64,000 bases of DNA from Streptomyces piniterrae (lineage in GTDB: Bacteria > Actinomycetota > Actinomycetes > Streptomycetales > Streptomycetaceae), in contig NZ_SUMB01000004.1 of the NCBI RefSeq assembly GCF_005048155.1, positions 496,001 through 560,000 on the forward strand, read 5' to 3'. The notes under the pieces are model-generated. The model was not told the origin of the DNA. It was given only the letters and a program-made list of their open reading frames with translations, and did no database searches. This document shows positions 43,641-51,546 of the stretch, one piece after another. The number at the start of each line of letters is the position of its first letter. Positions within the stretch are counted from its first letter, which is position 1. A program made the position numbers and the translations under genes.

Positions 43641-44546
43641 TCAGGGTTGCGCAAAGACACTCTCAAGGAGGTCGGCGAGCAGCGCGGCGCCGGTCCCCTC
43701 CGGGTCGCGGTCCGGATCGTAGATGGTCACATCGATGCCCACACAGCGCGGCGAGGCGGCCAACGGGCCGAGCAGGTCCCGTAGTTCGCCGGTGAGCAGG
43801 CCGTCCGGGTCGGGGCTGTCGACGGCCGGCATGACGGACGGGTCGAGGACATCGGCGTCGAGATGGATCCAGAAGCCGTCGAGCGGAGGGCTCTGGAGGT
43901 GGGCGAGGGTCTCACGGGCCACGGCGTCCGGGCCGCGCCGCCGGATCTCGCCGACGGGGGTGTGGCGGATGCCGCGGGTGGTCAGCTCCGGCCGGTCCTC
44001 GTCGGCGTCGCGGATGCCCAGCAGGCTGACGTCCTCGTCCCGGACGTACGGCCGCAGCCCGTCGATGTCGGTGAGGTCGGCCTGGCCGCGCCCGGTGATC
44101 TGGGCGACGCCCTCGCCCGCCGCGGCACCCAACGGGCCGGCCAGATCCGTGTTGCCGGGGTGCCGGAAGTCGCCGTGCCCGTCGAGATAGGCCACGCCGT
44201 ACCGCCCCAGCCGGCGCAGCGCGAGGACGGTGCCGAGCAGGATGCTGCAGTCGCCGCCGAGCAGCACCGGGAAGTCGCCGCCGAGTACGTGCCCTTCGAG
44301 GCGCTTGGCGAGACTGCGGGTGTAGTCGGCGATGGCGGCGGCGTTGAAGTCGCCGTCGCCCTCCCGCCAGTCCCCCAGGTCGTAACGCGGCGGCACCACG
44401 ACCCCGCCCTCCAGCGCGCCCAGCCGCCGCAGCAGGCCCTGCTCACGCAGCGCACCGGCGAGCTTGTAGCAGCCGGGGACGGTGCCGGGCGCGGGGGGCC
44501 GCAGTCCCAGGTTGGACGGAGCGTCGATGAGTACGGTGCGGCGCAT
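43641..44546 (-). CDS. arginase/agmatinase-family (ureohydrolase) protein
   Basis: 301 residues from the ATG at 44546. The binuclear manganese site motifs are present: VLLGGDCSILLG (GGDCS), GVAYLDGHGDFRHP (DxHxD) and WIHLDADVLDPSVMPAVDSP (DxDxxDP), and SPRCVGIDVTIYDPDRD near the end. The family hydrolyses guanidino groups of arginine, agmatine, guanidinobutyrate or formiminoglutamate, releasing urea or formamide. Which substrate applies is open; the loop sequence around the site is not clearly arginase or agmatinase. Divergent from the NDH-2-like gene by about 195 bp. Confidence 0.9.
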   Translation of the reverse strand: MRRTVLIDAPSNLGLRPPAPGTVPGCYKLAGALREQGLLRRLGALEGGVVVPPRYDLGDWREGDGDFNAAAIADYTRSLAKRLEGHVLGGDFPVLLGGDCSILLGTVLALRRLGRYGVAYLDGHGDFRHPGNTDLAGPLGAAAGEGVAQITGRGQADLTDIDGLRPYVRDEDVSLLGIRDADEDRPELTTRGIRHTPVGEIRRRGPDAVARETLAHLQSPPLDGFWIHLDADVLDPSVMPAVDSPDPDGLLTGELRDLLGPLAASPRCVGIDVTIYDPDRDPEGTGAALLADLLESVFAQP

Positions 44547-44740
44547 AGCGGAGATCGTAACGGGGCGTGCCGGCTTGGTCGCTGCTTTTTCGCCCCCGAG
44601 GGGACGGCCGAGAGGCGGTGGCCGGACGCCCGGAGCCGTATGCGCACGAACATGGTGACGCAGGTCACTTCGCCGGTGCGTCACACGAGGACGGTGGGCG
44701 GCATCCCGTATGTGATCCGATTTCACAACGGGAGGCAGAC

Positions 44741-45835
44741 ATGAGGGTCGTCGTGGTGGGCGCCGGCTATGCGGGAACGATCGCGGCGAACCGGCTGGCG
44801 AAGAAGGTGCCGGAGGCCGGGATCACGGTGATCAACCCACGCCCGGATTTCGTCGAGCGGGTGCGGCTGCACGAGCAGATCGCCGGGACGGGCCGGGCGG
44901 CGACACCGCTCACCTCGATGCTCCGCGCGGGGATCACTTCGCGTGTCGGCACCGTCGACACGATCGGCGACGGCTGCGTCACCCTCGAAGACGGTGCCGG
45001 CCTCGGGTTCGACTACCTGTTCATGGCGGTCGGAAGCACCGTCGTGCCGATGCCGGGAACGGTCCCGGTGGGGACGTGGGAGGGCGCCGAGCAGGCTCGC
45101 ACCGGGGTGGCCGAGCTCTCGGCCGGAGATGCCGTTACCGTCATCGGTGGCGGCCTGACGGGCGTCGAGACGGCATCCGAGCTGGCCGGGGCACGGCCCG
45201 ATCTGCATGTGCGACTGGTGGGGCCGTCGATCGCGGCAAGCCTCTCCCCCGGGGCGCGGCAGCGGGTGTGCGCCGGACTGGAACGGCTGGGGGTGGAGGT
45301 CGTGGAGGACATGGTCGTGGCGGTGACGCTCGTGTCAGGGCGGGGAGACAGCGTCGTGCGTCTGCGGTCGGGCGCGGAGTTCGTCTCGGACCTCACACTG
45401 TGGGCGATCCTGGCGAGCGTTCCCGACCTGGCCGCCCGCAGCGGGCTGGAGGTGAACGGTGAAGGGCGTGCGGTCGTGGATGAGTTCCTGCGCAGTGTGA
45501 ACGACGCGCGCATCTTCGCCGTCGGGGACTGTGCGGCGGTTCCGGGCGCGCGGTCGAGCTGCGCGACCGCCTCGCCGCAGGGTGCGCATGCGGCCGACAA
45601 CCTGATCCGCATCGTCAAGGGGCGCAAGCCCGAGCCGTACTCCATGGGGTACGCCGGACAGGCCCTCAGCCTGGGGCGCAAGGACGCACTGATCCAGGCC
45701 AGTCGCAGGGACGACACGGTACGGCGGCTGTATATCGCCGGGCGCGCCGCAGCCGTTGCCAAGGAACGCGTGTGCCGCTATGCGAAGTACGGCTCCCGCA
45801 CTGCCAACTACGCCTGGCTGCCGGGGGCGAAGTGA
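44741..45835 (+). CDS. NDH-2-like NAD(P)/FAD oxidoreductase
   Basis: 364 residues, ATG 6 bases after GGGAGG. Two Rossmann folds: the FAD-binding VVVVGAGYAGTIAANRLAK (residues 3-21) and the NAD(P)-binding VTVIGGGLTGVETASELAG (~132-150). The FAD-tail motif is ARIFAVGDCAAVPG near residue 260. It belongs to the type II NADH dehydrogenase/pyridine nucleotide-disulfide family but lacks the CxxC of disulfide reductases. It should oxidise NAD(P)H with a quinone or protein acceptor. Its stop overlaps the ECF41 sigma gene (GTGA), a known association for that sigma group. Confidence 0.9.
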   Translation: MRVVVVGAGYAGTIAANRLAKKVPEAGITVINPRPDFVERVRLHEQIAGTGRAATPLTSMLRAGITSRVGTVDTIGDGCVTLEDGAGLGFDYLFMAVGSTVVPMPGTVPVGTWEGAEQARTGVAELSAGDAVTVIGGGLTGVETASELAGARPDLHVRLVGPSIAASLSPGARQRVCAGLERLGVEVVEDMVVAVTLVSGRGDSVVRLRSGAEFVSDLTLWAILASVPDLAARSGLEVNGEGRAVVDEFLRSVNDARIFAVGDCAAVPGARSSCATASPQGAHAADNLIRIVKGRKPEPYSMGYAGQALSLGRKDALIQASRRDDTVRRLYIAGRAAAVAKERVCRYAKYGSRTANYAWLPGAK

Positions 45836-46728
45836 CCGAGCAGAAGACGCCCCCCGAGGACGAGTTCACCACTCACCGCCCGCTGCTGTTCTCGATCGCC
45901 TACGAGATCCTGGGGTCGGTGGTCGACGCCGAAGACGTGGTGCAGGACAGCTACCTTCGGTGGCGCACCGTGGACGTCACCTCGGTGGCGAACCCCCGGG
46001 CGTACCTCGCTCAGATCGTCACCCGGCAGGCGCTCGGCGTGCTTCGCTCCGCCGCCCGCCGACGGGAGGAGTACGTGGGGCCCTGGCTGCCGGAGCCGTT
46101 GGCGACCGACAACGCCGAGGGTGGACGGCCCGACGGCATCGACCATGTGCTCACCGGAGAAGCCGTGACCACCGCGATGCTGCTGGTGCTGGAGCTGCTG
46201 ACGCCGGCCCAGCGTGCCGTGTTCGTGCTCCGCGAGGTGTTCGGCTTCGGCTACCCGGAGATCGCCGCGGCGGTGGGCAAGTCCGAGGCGGCGGTGCGCC
46301 AACTCAACCAGCGCGCCCGCAAGCAGGTCCACGCGAGGCGGCACACGGCCGTCGCCTCGCCTGCCGAGGCGGCCGAGGTGACCGCCCGATTCTCGATCGC
46401 GGCGACCACCGGCGATGTCCAGGGGCTGATGGACGTACTCGCACCCGACGTGGTGTACCTCGCCGACGGCGGCGGCGTGGTCACTGCCGTTCGGCGTCCG
46501 GTGCACGGTCCGGACAAGGTGGCGCGGCTGGTCATCGGCCTCCTGGCCAAGGGCGCCCGGATGGGTCGACTCGACGTGCGCTTCGGTACCTACAACGGAA
46601 TGCACTCGGTGGCCGTTCTCCTCGACGGAGTGCTCGACCAGGTCACCTCCATGGAGGTTCGCAACGGCGTCGTGACGGCCGTGTACTGCGTCCGCAACCC
46701 CCACAAGCTCACGACCGTGGAAGTCTGA
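45832..46728 (+). CDS. ECF41-group RNA polymerase sigma factor
   Basis: 298 residues, GTG start overlapping the NDH-2-like stop. Sigma regions 2 and 4 occupy ~1-180 (HRPLLFSIAYEILGSVVDAEDVVQDSYLRW, and FGFGYPEIAAAVGKSEAAVRQLNQRARKQV). Between them is the ECF41 linker motif GPWLPEPL. The C-terminal ~110 residues form a SnoaL/NTF2-like domain with the typical DGGG (DGGGVVTAVRRPVHGPDKVARLV). In ECF41 members this C-terminal domain controls activity in place of an anti-sigma factor. It probably activates its own operon; the signal may be redox-related given the partner oxidoreductase. Confidence 0.95.
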   Translation: MTEQKTPPEDEFTTHRPLLFSIAYEILGSVVDAEDVVQDSYLRWRTVDVTSVANPRAYLAQIVTRQALGVLRSAARRREEYVGPWLPEPLATDNAEGGRPDGIDHVLTGEAVTTAMLLVLELLTPAQRAVFVLREVFGFGYPEIAAAVGKSEAAVRQLNQRARKQVHARRHTAVASPAEAAEVTARFSIAATTGDVQGLMDVLAPDVVYLADGGGVVTAVRRPVHGPDKVARLVIGLLAKGARMGRLDVRFGTYNGMHSVAVLLDGVLDQVTSMEVRNGVVTAVYCVRNPHKLTTVEV

Positions 46729-46928
46729 GCCAGGCAGGGCGCGGCCGCTCGGACCGCTTGATCAGACGCCGCGTCAAGTACCGGGCACGGACCGGGGGCA
46801 GCAGAGCAGGTCCACGCCCCGGCCGGGCCCGGTACTCCAGGAGTCCTCCGGCGCATCGCCGCGACACAGGCCCCGACCATGCCCTTCTTCGCATGAGCCG
46901 CCAGTACGGCGGCCGTACGCTGACGCAC

Positions 46929-48023
46929 ATGACGCGCTTGATCGTGGCAGCAGGAGGAGGTGGCGACGCCGTCGCCGCTGCGATGCTGGATGCCGCCCTC
47001 TACGGCGGCGAAACTCCGGCGATGGTGCTCACCTACGCCTGGGACCGGCTCCTCGTCGATCCCGTTCCCGGCCCAAGGGGGCCGGACAACTTCACCGGCC
47101 TCCGCCCCCTCACCCGGAGCGTCCAGGCGGTTCCCGGCGACGCGGCACCCGTTCCCCCGGCCGGCTCCACGCTTCCCGGGTTGGCCGCGGAGCTGCCGCA
47201 GACCTTCGCGCTCATCGATCCGCACCACGGCGCCGAGGGCATGGTTCGCCAGCTCGAAGAACTCGTCCGACACCTGGAGCCGGACTCCGTCGATCTCCTG
47301 GACGTGGGCGGCGACATCCTCGCCCGGGGCGACGAGCCCACACTCCGCAGTCCACTCGCCGACGCGCTCACCCTCGCGGCATGCTGCGAGCTCAACTTCC
47401 CCGTACGGCTCCTGGTCGCCGGCCCCGGCCTCGACGGCGAACTCCCCGCCGACGTCCTGCGCGACCGCATGAGCGCCACCGTCCTGGCACTCACCGCCGA
47501 GCATGTCCAGCCCGTCGGCCCGGTCCTGGAGTGGCACCCTTCCGAGGCCACGGCGATGCTGGCCGCCACGGCACGGGGCGCCCGCGGTCGGTGCGAGGTG
47601 AGAGACGCCGGCCTACCGGTCCCACTCACCGACGAGAGCCCTGTCGTGTACGAGGCCGATCTGGACGAAGCCCTAGACCGCAACCGGCTCGCCCGCGCCA
47701 TTCTCGAAACGGAGAGCCTGCACGAGGTCGAGGAGTACAGCCGTGAGATCTGCGGCTTCTCCGAGATCGACTACGAACGGGACAAGGCCAGTTGGCTGAG
47801 CTCCCAGCCGACACAGAAACTCGATCCGGCAGCCGTACTCCACCAGCTCGACGAGTTCGAGGCCGGTGCCCGGGACCGCGGAATCACGCATACGACGTTC
47901 CGCCGACTCACCGAAGCGTTGGGCCTCGGCGGCCGGCAGCGCCACGACCTCAGGGCACTGCTGCTCAGCAGTCGCCCCGGGCAGTACCAGGCTCCGCTCT
48001 GGCGCATCCCGTCCCGAACTTGA
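46929..48023 (+). CDS. DUF1152-domain protein
   Basis: 364 residues from the ATG at 46929. Opening TRLIVAAGGGGDAVAAAMLDAALYG fits the glycine-rich nucleotide-binding-like start of DUF1152; later segments are SVDLLDVGGDILARGDE and LVAGPGLDGELPADVLRDRM. The last ~90 residues (ETESLHEVEEYSREICGFSEIDYERDKASWL, then RRLTEALGLGGRQRHDLRALLLSS) are acidic and helical. No membrane segment or signal peptide. The molecular function of DUF1152 is unknown; the glycine-rich loop suggests a phosphate or nucleotide ligand. Confidence 0.85.
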   Translation: MTRLIVAAGGGGDAVAAAMLDAALYGGETPAMVLTYAWDRLLVDPVPGPRGPDNFTGLRPLTRSVQAVPGDAAPVPPAGSTLPGLAAELPQTFALIDPHHGAEGMVRQLEELVRHLEPDSVDLLDVGGDILARGDEPTLRSPLADALTLAACCELNFPVRLLVAGPGLDGELPADVLRDRMSATVLALTAEHVQPVGPVLEWHPSEATAMLAATARGARGRCEVRDAGLPVPLTDESPVVYEADLDEALDRNRLARAILETESLHEVEEYSREICGFSEIDYERDKASWLSSQPTQKLDPAAVLHQLDEFEAGARDRGITHTTFRRLTEALGLGGRQRHDLRALLLSSRPGQYQAPLWRIPSRT

Positions 48024-48279
48024 GCAACTTCTCCGGGGGTTCGAGCCCGGGATGTGCCCTCCGGGGCGGCCAGTTCCACCAGCCGGCCGTCAGTTGACCG
48101 TCAGCTGACCGTACGTACCCGAAACACACGTATGTGAGTACGTAGTTCTCCCGCCCCAGGGCGGACAGGTTCACGTCCAGGATCTCCTTGTGTCGACCGC
48201 TGGAAGCGGCCAGGCAGCGAGCCCCCCCCAAGGCTTCCGCAGGAAGCACGATGCCATGTGCAAGGCAGAGGACGAACCT

Positions 48280-49454
48280 ATGGTGAATATGGTGCGACGA
48301 CGTTCACACAGGATCGCGTTGATAATCCTGGTGGCTGCTCTCGCAGCACTCGGTACCTTGATTTCGCCGATGGGCGCAGGAAGAGCCCATGCCGAAGATG
48401 TCTGTTCATCCATGCCGGCGGGCTGCAAGAGCCTGTGGTCGGCACTGGGATCGGGATCCAACCAGCCGTCAATTGCCCTCGACGACACCGGATCCAGCAC
48501 CGACAACGGCACCAGAATCCAGACCTGGCAAAGCAATGGCGGGGCCTCCAGCGGCGGCGCCCCGACCGGCAACCAGACGTGGTCCTTCGTCTCGAACAAA
48601 GACGGGACGTTCACCCTCCGCAACGCACACAGCGGAAAGTGCGCCGACGCCGTCGACGGGTCATCGCCGAACTCCGACGTGGTGAACGGCGGCCTCTACC
48701 AGTGGGACTGCATCGGAAGCAGCTCGCAGAACTGGTACATCCAGCCGGGGCCAAGTCGCAGACCTGGTACGGCTTCGACTGGAATCAATGGGGTGCCGAC
48801 GGCACCGCCCAGCACCTGAACTCCATGGCGGAGATGTACGGGGTGAAGCAGCTCGATTCCGAGAACGTGACACCCCAGGAAGATAATTCGGTCACCTCCG
48901 ATTCCGGCGTCATCAGAAAAGCGCTCTACTCGAAGACCGGCGACTCCCCGGCTTTTCTGGACGATCCCGTGAATGTGGCGGACGGCTCCTACGGTGCCTA
49001 CGTCAACGGCACCACCAGCGATCAACAGGTGAAGATGTCCTGGTCGCAGGCGCAGAGTTGGGAGAAGATGTGGAGCGTCTCCTCCACCTTGAGCGTCACC
49101 CTCGGGACGCCGAGCACCGCGCCGGTGAAGGCCGAAGTCGAGCTCGCGATCACAGCGTCGTACAGCTCCAAATGGAGTGAAACGAACACGCAGTCCGGCG
49201 ACACGACCATCACCCTCAAGCCCAACACCTATGGATGGTTCGCGCGAAGCCAGTTGCGGAAAACGATCACAGGAACCTGGAGCCTGACCACCGACCGCGA
49301 CACGACGTACGGCGGCGCCGGCCAATTCTCCGTGACCGTTCCCGTCTACGCCGACGGTACGGACGGCAAAAAGAGCGTTCTCTACACGTGTACCTCGGAC
49401 AACCGGACCAAGCCGAAGGCGTGCACGGAGACCGATCCCCATCCGCCGGTGTAA
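48280..49454 (+). pseudogene. secreted ricin-lectin plus aerolysin-like protein, frameshifted
   Basis: The ATG at 48280 follows AGAGGA and begins a signal peptide (RRRSHRIALIILVAALAALG, cleavage near AHA). A ricin-type trefoil half follows (SALGSGSNQPSIALDD, RIQTWQSNGG, NQTWSF, NAHSGKCADAV, QNWYIQPG). After the run CCGGGG (48745-48750) that frame turns into Ser/Pro/Arg text. The +1 frame continues naturally from AKSQTWYGFDWNQWG to 49454, with an aerolysin/ETX-MTX2-like pattern (VKMSWSQAQSWEKMWSVSSTLSVTLG, ITASYSSKWSETNTQSGDTTITL, GWFARSQLRKTITGTWSLTT). One missing G in the run would fuse both into one protein of about 390 residues. Real decay, phase variation or a sequence error are all possible. 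Confidence 0.7.
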
Positions 49455-49515
49455 CCCCGCATCTGCGGCACGGTGGTCGAGGTCGGCCGTGTGGAGCGAA
49501 TGACGGGTTGCGGGC

Positions 49516-50088
49516 TCATCCCTCATCAGCCGGGGGCGCGCCGGCGGCCGTGCGGGCGAGGCTTTCCTCGATGCGCCGCAGGGCCTGCAGCGTTTCGGAT
49601 TGCTGATCGGGGGTGAGGTCGCCGGTCGAGGCACGTTCGAGTTCGGCCCAGATGGATTCGACTTCCCGGCGTAGCGCTTGGCTGGCGGCGGTCGGTTCGA
49701 TGATGACGGCGCGTTTGTCGTCGGGGCAGGGGCGGCGGCGAACGAAGCCGGCGTTTTCCAGGCGTTTGATGCTGCGGGTCATGGTGGCGGCGTCGGAGTC
49801 GATCAGGCGCACCAGATCGGTCTGCCGCTGGGGACCGAGTTCCCACAGATGCATCATGACCAGCTCCTGGCCGAGGTGGAGGCCGACGCGGCGCAGCAGC
49901 TGCCCGGCGATCATGCGGTGCAGACGGGCCACCCGGAAGATCGCGTGGCTGACCGGCCCCGCGTGGGCGGCGGCGGGCACGGGCACCGAGGAGGAGGCCT
50001 GCGTCGCGTTCGACGATCGGCCCTGCTGGCTCGGCCGGCCCGGCTGACTCGGCTGGCTTTGGGTGTCCCGGTTGGCTGCCCGGCTCAT
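49516..50088 (-). CDS. MarR-family transcriptional regulator
   Basis: 190 residues from the ATG at 50088 behind AAAGGGCGG. A low-complexity start (QSQPSQPGRPSQQGRSS) precedes the winged-helix domain: LHLGQELVMMHLWELGPQRQTDLVRLIDSDAATMTRSIKRLENAGFVRRRPCPDDKRAVIIEPT (~residues 85-150). MarR dimers release DNA when binding phenolic or oxidising ligands. Divergent from the ene-reductase gene and its oxidoreductase-esterase neighbour, so these are its probable targets. The 266-bp gap holds a partial inverted repeat CTGACT...AATCAG. Confidence 0.92.
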   Translation of the reverse strand: MSRAANRDTQSQPSQPGRPSQQGRSSNATQASSSVPVPAAAHAGPVSHAIFRVARLHRMIAGQLLRRVGLHLGQELVMMHLWELGPQRQTDLVRLIDSDAATMTRSIKRLENAGFVRRRPCPDDKRAVIIEPTAASQALRREVESIWAELERASTGDLTPDQQSETLQALRRIEESLARTAAGAPPADEG

Positions 50089-50354
50089 CGAGAATCCGCC
50101 CTTTCTCCGGTTGAAACTGACTGGACAGTAATCAGGATAGCCGCCCTTCCGCTCCACGCCGCATTCCCGCGATCGCCCGGAAAGACCAGGTGAAACGCCC
50201 CGATGTGGCGCAGGTCACAGATCAGTACGGGAAGAGGCGTCGTGATTTACTTGCTCGAACAGGTAATCGCGGCGCCTCGACCGAGAGAGCGCCGGCACAC
50301 CGAAGGAGTGCCGCCGAACCAGGCAGCCTCCCGCTCCTGACCAAGGGAATGATC

Positions 50355-51434
50355 ATGACGACCGCGTTCGAGCCGATCGAGCTGGGCGGCAAGCGTCTGG
50401 CCAACCGCATAGCGATGGCGCCGATGACCCGTAGTCGCGCCTACGGACCGGGAGCCACCGCGACGGAGCTGATGGCGACCTACTACGCGCAGCGGGCCGG
50501 CGCCGGCCTGATCATCACCGAAGGCGTGCAGCCGTCGGTAGTCGGCCAGGGCTACCCCGACACCCCGGGTCTGCACTCCGCCGAGCAGGTCGCGGCCTGG
50601 CGGCAGGTGACCGACGCGGTCCACCGCGAGGGCGGGGTGATCTTCGCGCAGCTGATGCACACCGGCCGCGTCGGCCACCCCAGCCTGCTGCCCGACGGTC
50701 TGATCCCGGTGGGCCCCTCCGCCGTCGCCGCGAAGGGCCAGGTGTTCACCCACCAGGGCCCCCAGGACTTCGTCACGCCGGACGAGCTGACCCACGACGA
50801 GATCGTGCGGACGATCGCCGACTTCGCCGACGCGGCGCGCAACGCGATCGCCGCCGGGTTCGACGGCGTGGAGCTCCACGGCGCGAACGGCTACCTGATC
50901 CACCAGTTCCTCGCCCCCAACGCCAATCAGCGCACCGACGCCTGGGGAGGCGATGCCGCGGGCCGGGTGCGTTTCGCCGTCGAGGTCGCCGCGGCCGTAG
51001 CGGAGGCGATCGGCGCCGACCGGACCGGCATCCGTATCTCCCCCGGCACCCCCTTCAACGACATCGCCGAGACGGACCCGGCGGACCTGGAGGAGACCTA
51101 CACCGCCCTGGTGGCCGGTCTCGCCCCGCTGGACCTCGCCTATCTGCACGTGCTCGAAGGCCCCGACCAGAGCCTGACCCAGCGTCTGCGCAAGGACTGG
51201 CCCGGCACCTTCGTCCTCAACCCGTTCACACACCCCGAGCCCACCGGCCAGGCCTCCCTCGGCCTGATCGAGGACGGCGCCGCGGACATGCTCGCCTTCG
51301 GCGCGCTGTTCCTGGCCAACCCCGACCTGCCCCGCCGCCTCGCGGCCGGCGGTCCCTACAACGAGCCCGACCGGGCCACCTTCTACGGCGGCGACGAGCG
51401 CGGCTACACCGACTACCCGGCCCTGCCCGCCTGA
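50355..51434 (+). CDS. Old Yellow Enzyme-family alkene reductase
   Basis: 359 residues from the ATG at 50355 (AAGGGA 8 bases upstream). FMN-dependent TIM barrel: LFEPI-type start FEPIELGGKRLANRIAMAPMTRSRA, substrate-binding HGANGYLIHQFLAPNANQRTDAWGG (~residues 175-199: the H-x-x-N pair, here HGAN, plus YL), and RFAVEVAAAVAEAIGADRTGIRISPG. It reduces activated C=C bonds of enals, enones, nitro-olefins with NAD(P)H. Length is standard. It leads a likely two-gene unit with the fusion protein 110 bp downstream, both under MarR control. Confidence 0.93.
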   Translation: MTTAFEPIELGGKRLANRIAMAPMTRSRAYGPGATATELMATYYAQRAGAGLIITEGVQPSVVGQGYPDTPGLHSAEQVAAWRQVTDAVHREGGVIFAQLMHTGRVGHPSLLPDGLIPVGPSAVAAKGQVFTHQGPQDFVTPDELTHDEIVRTIADFADAARNAIAAGFDGVELHGANGYLIHQFLAPNANQRTDAWGGDAAGRVRFAVEVAAAVAEAIGADRTGIRISPGTPFNDIAETDPADLEETYTALVAGLAPLDLAYLHVLEGPDQSLTQRLRKDWPGTFVLNPFTHPEPTGQASLGLIEDGAADMLAFGALFLANPDLPRRLAAGGPYNEPDRATFYGGDERGYTDYPALPA

Positions 51435-51546
51435 TCACGCGCACCGCAGCCGGCCGGGGCACGGCGGACCGACCCGCCCCTGGCGCACTCCCGCCGAGCC
51501 CCGGCCCCCTCTTCCACACCTGCACCGCCCACCCGAAGGACCTGTC

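Noticed and set aside
45756..46728. long frame starting at 45756 as an extended version of the DUF1152 gene
   Set aside because: The part before 46929 overlaps the ECF41 gene and reads as arginine-rich noise; DUF1152 begins at 46929.
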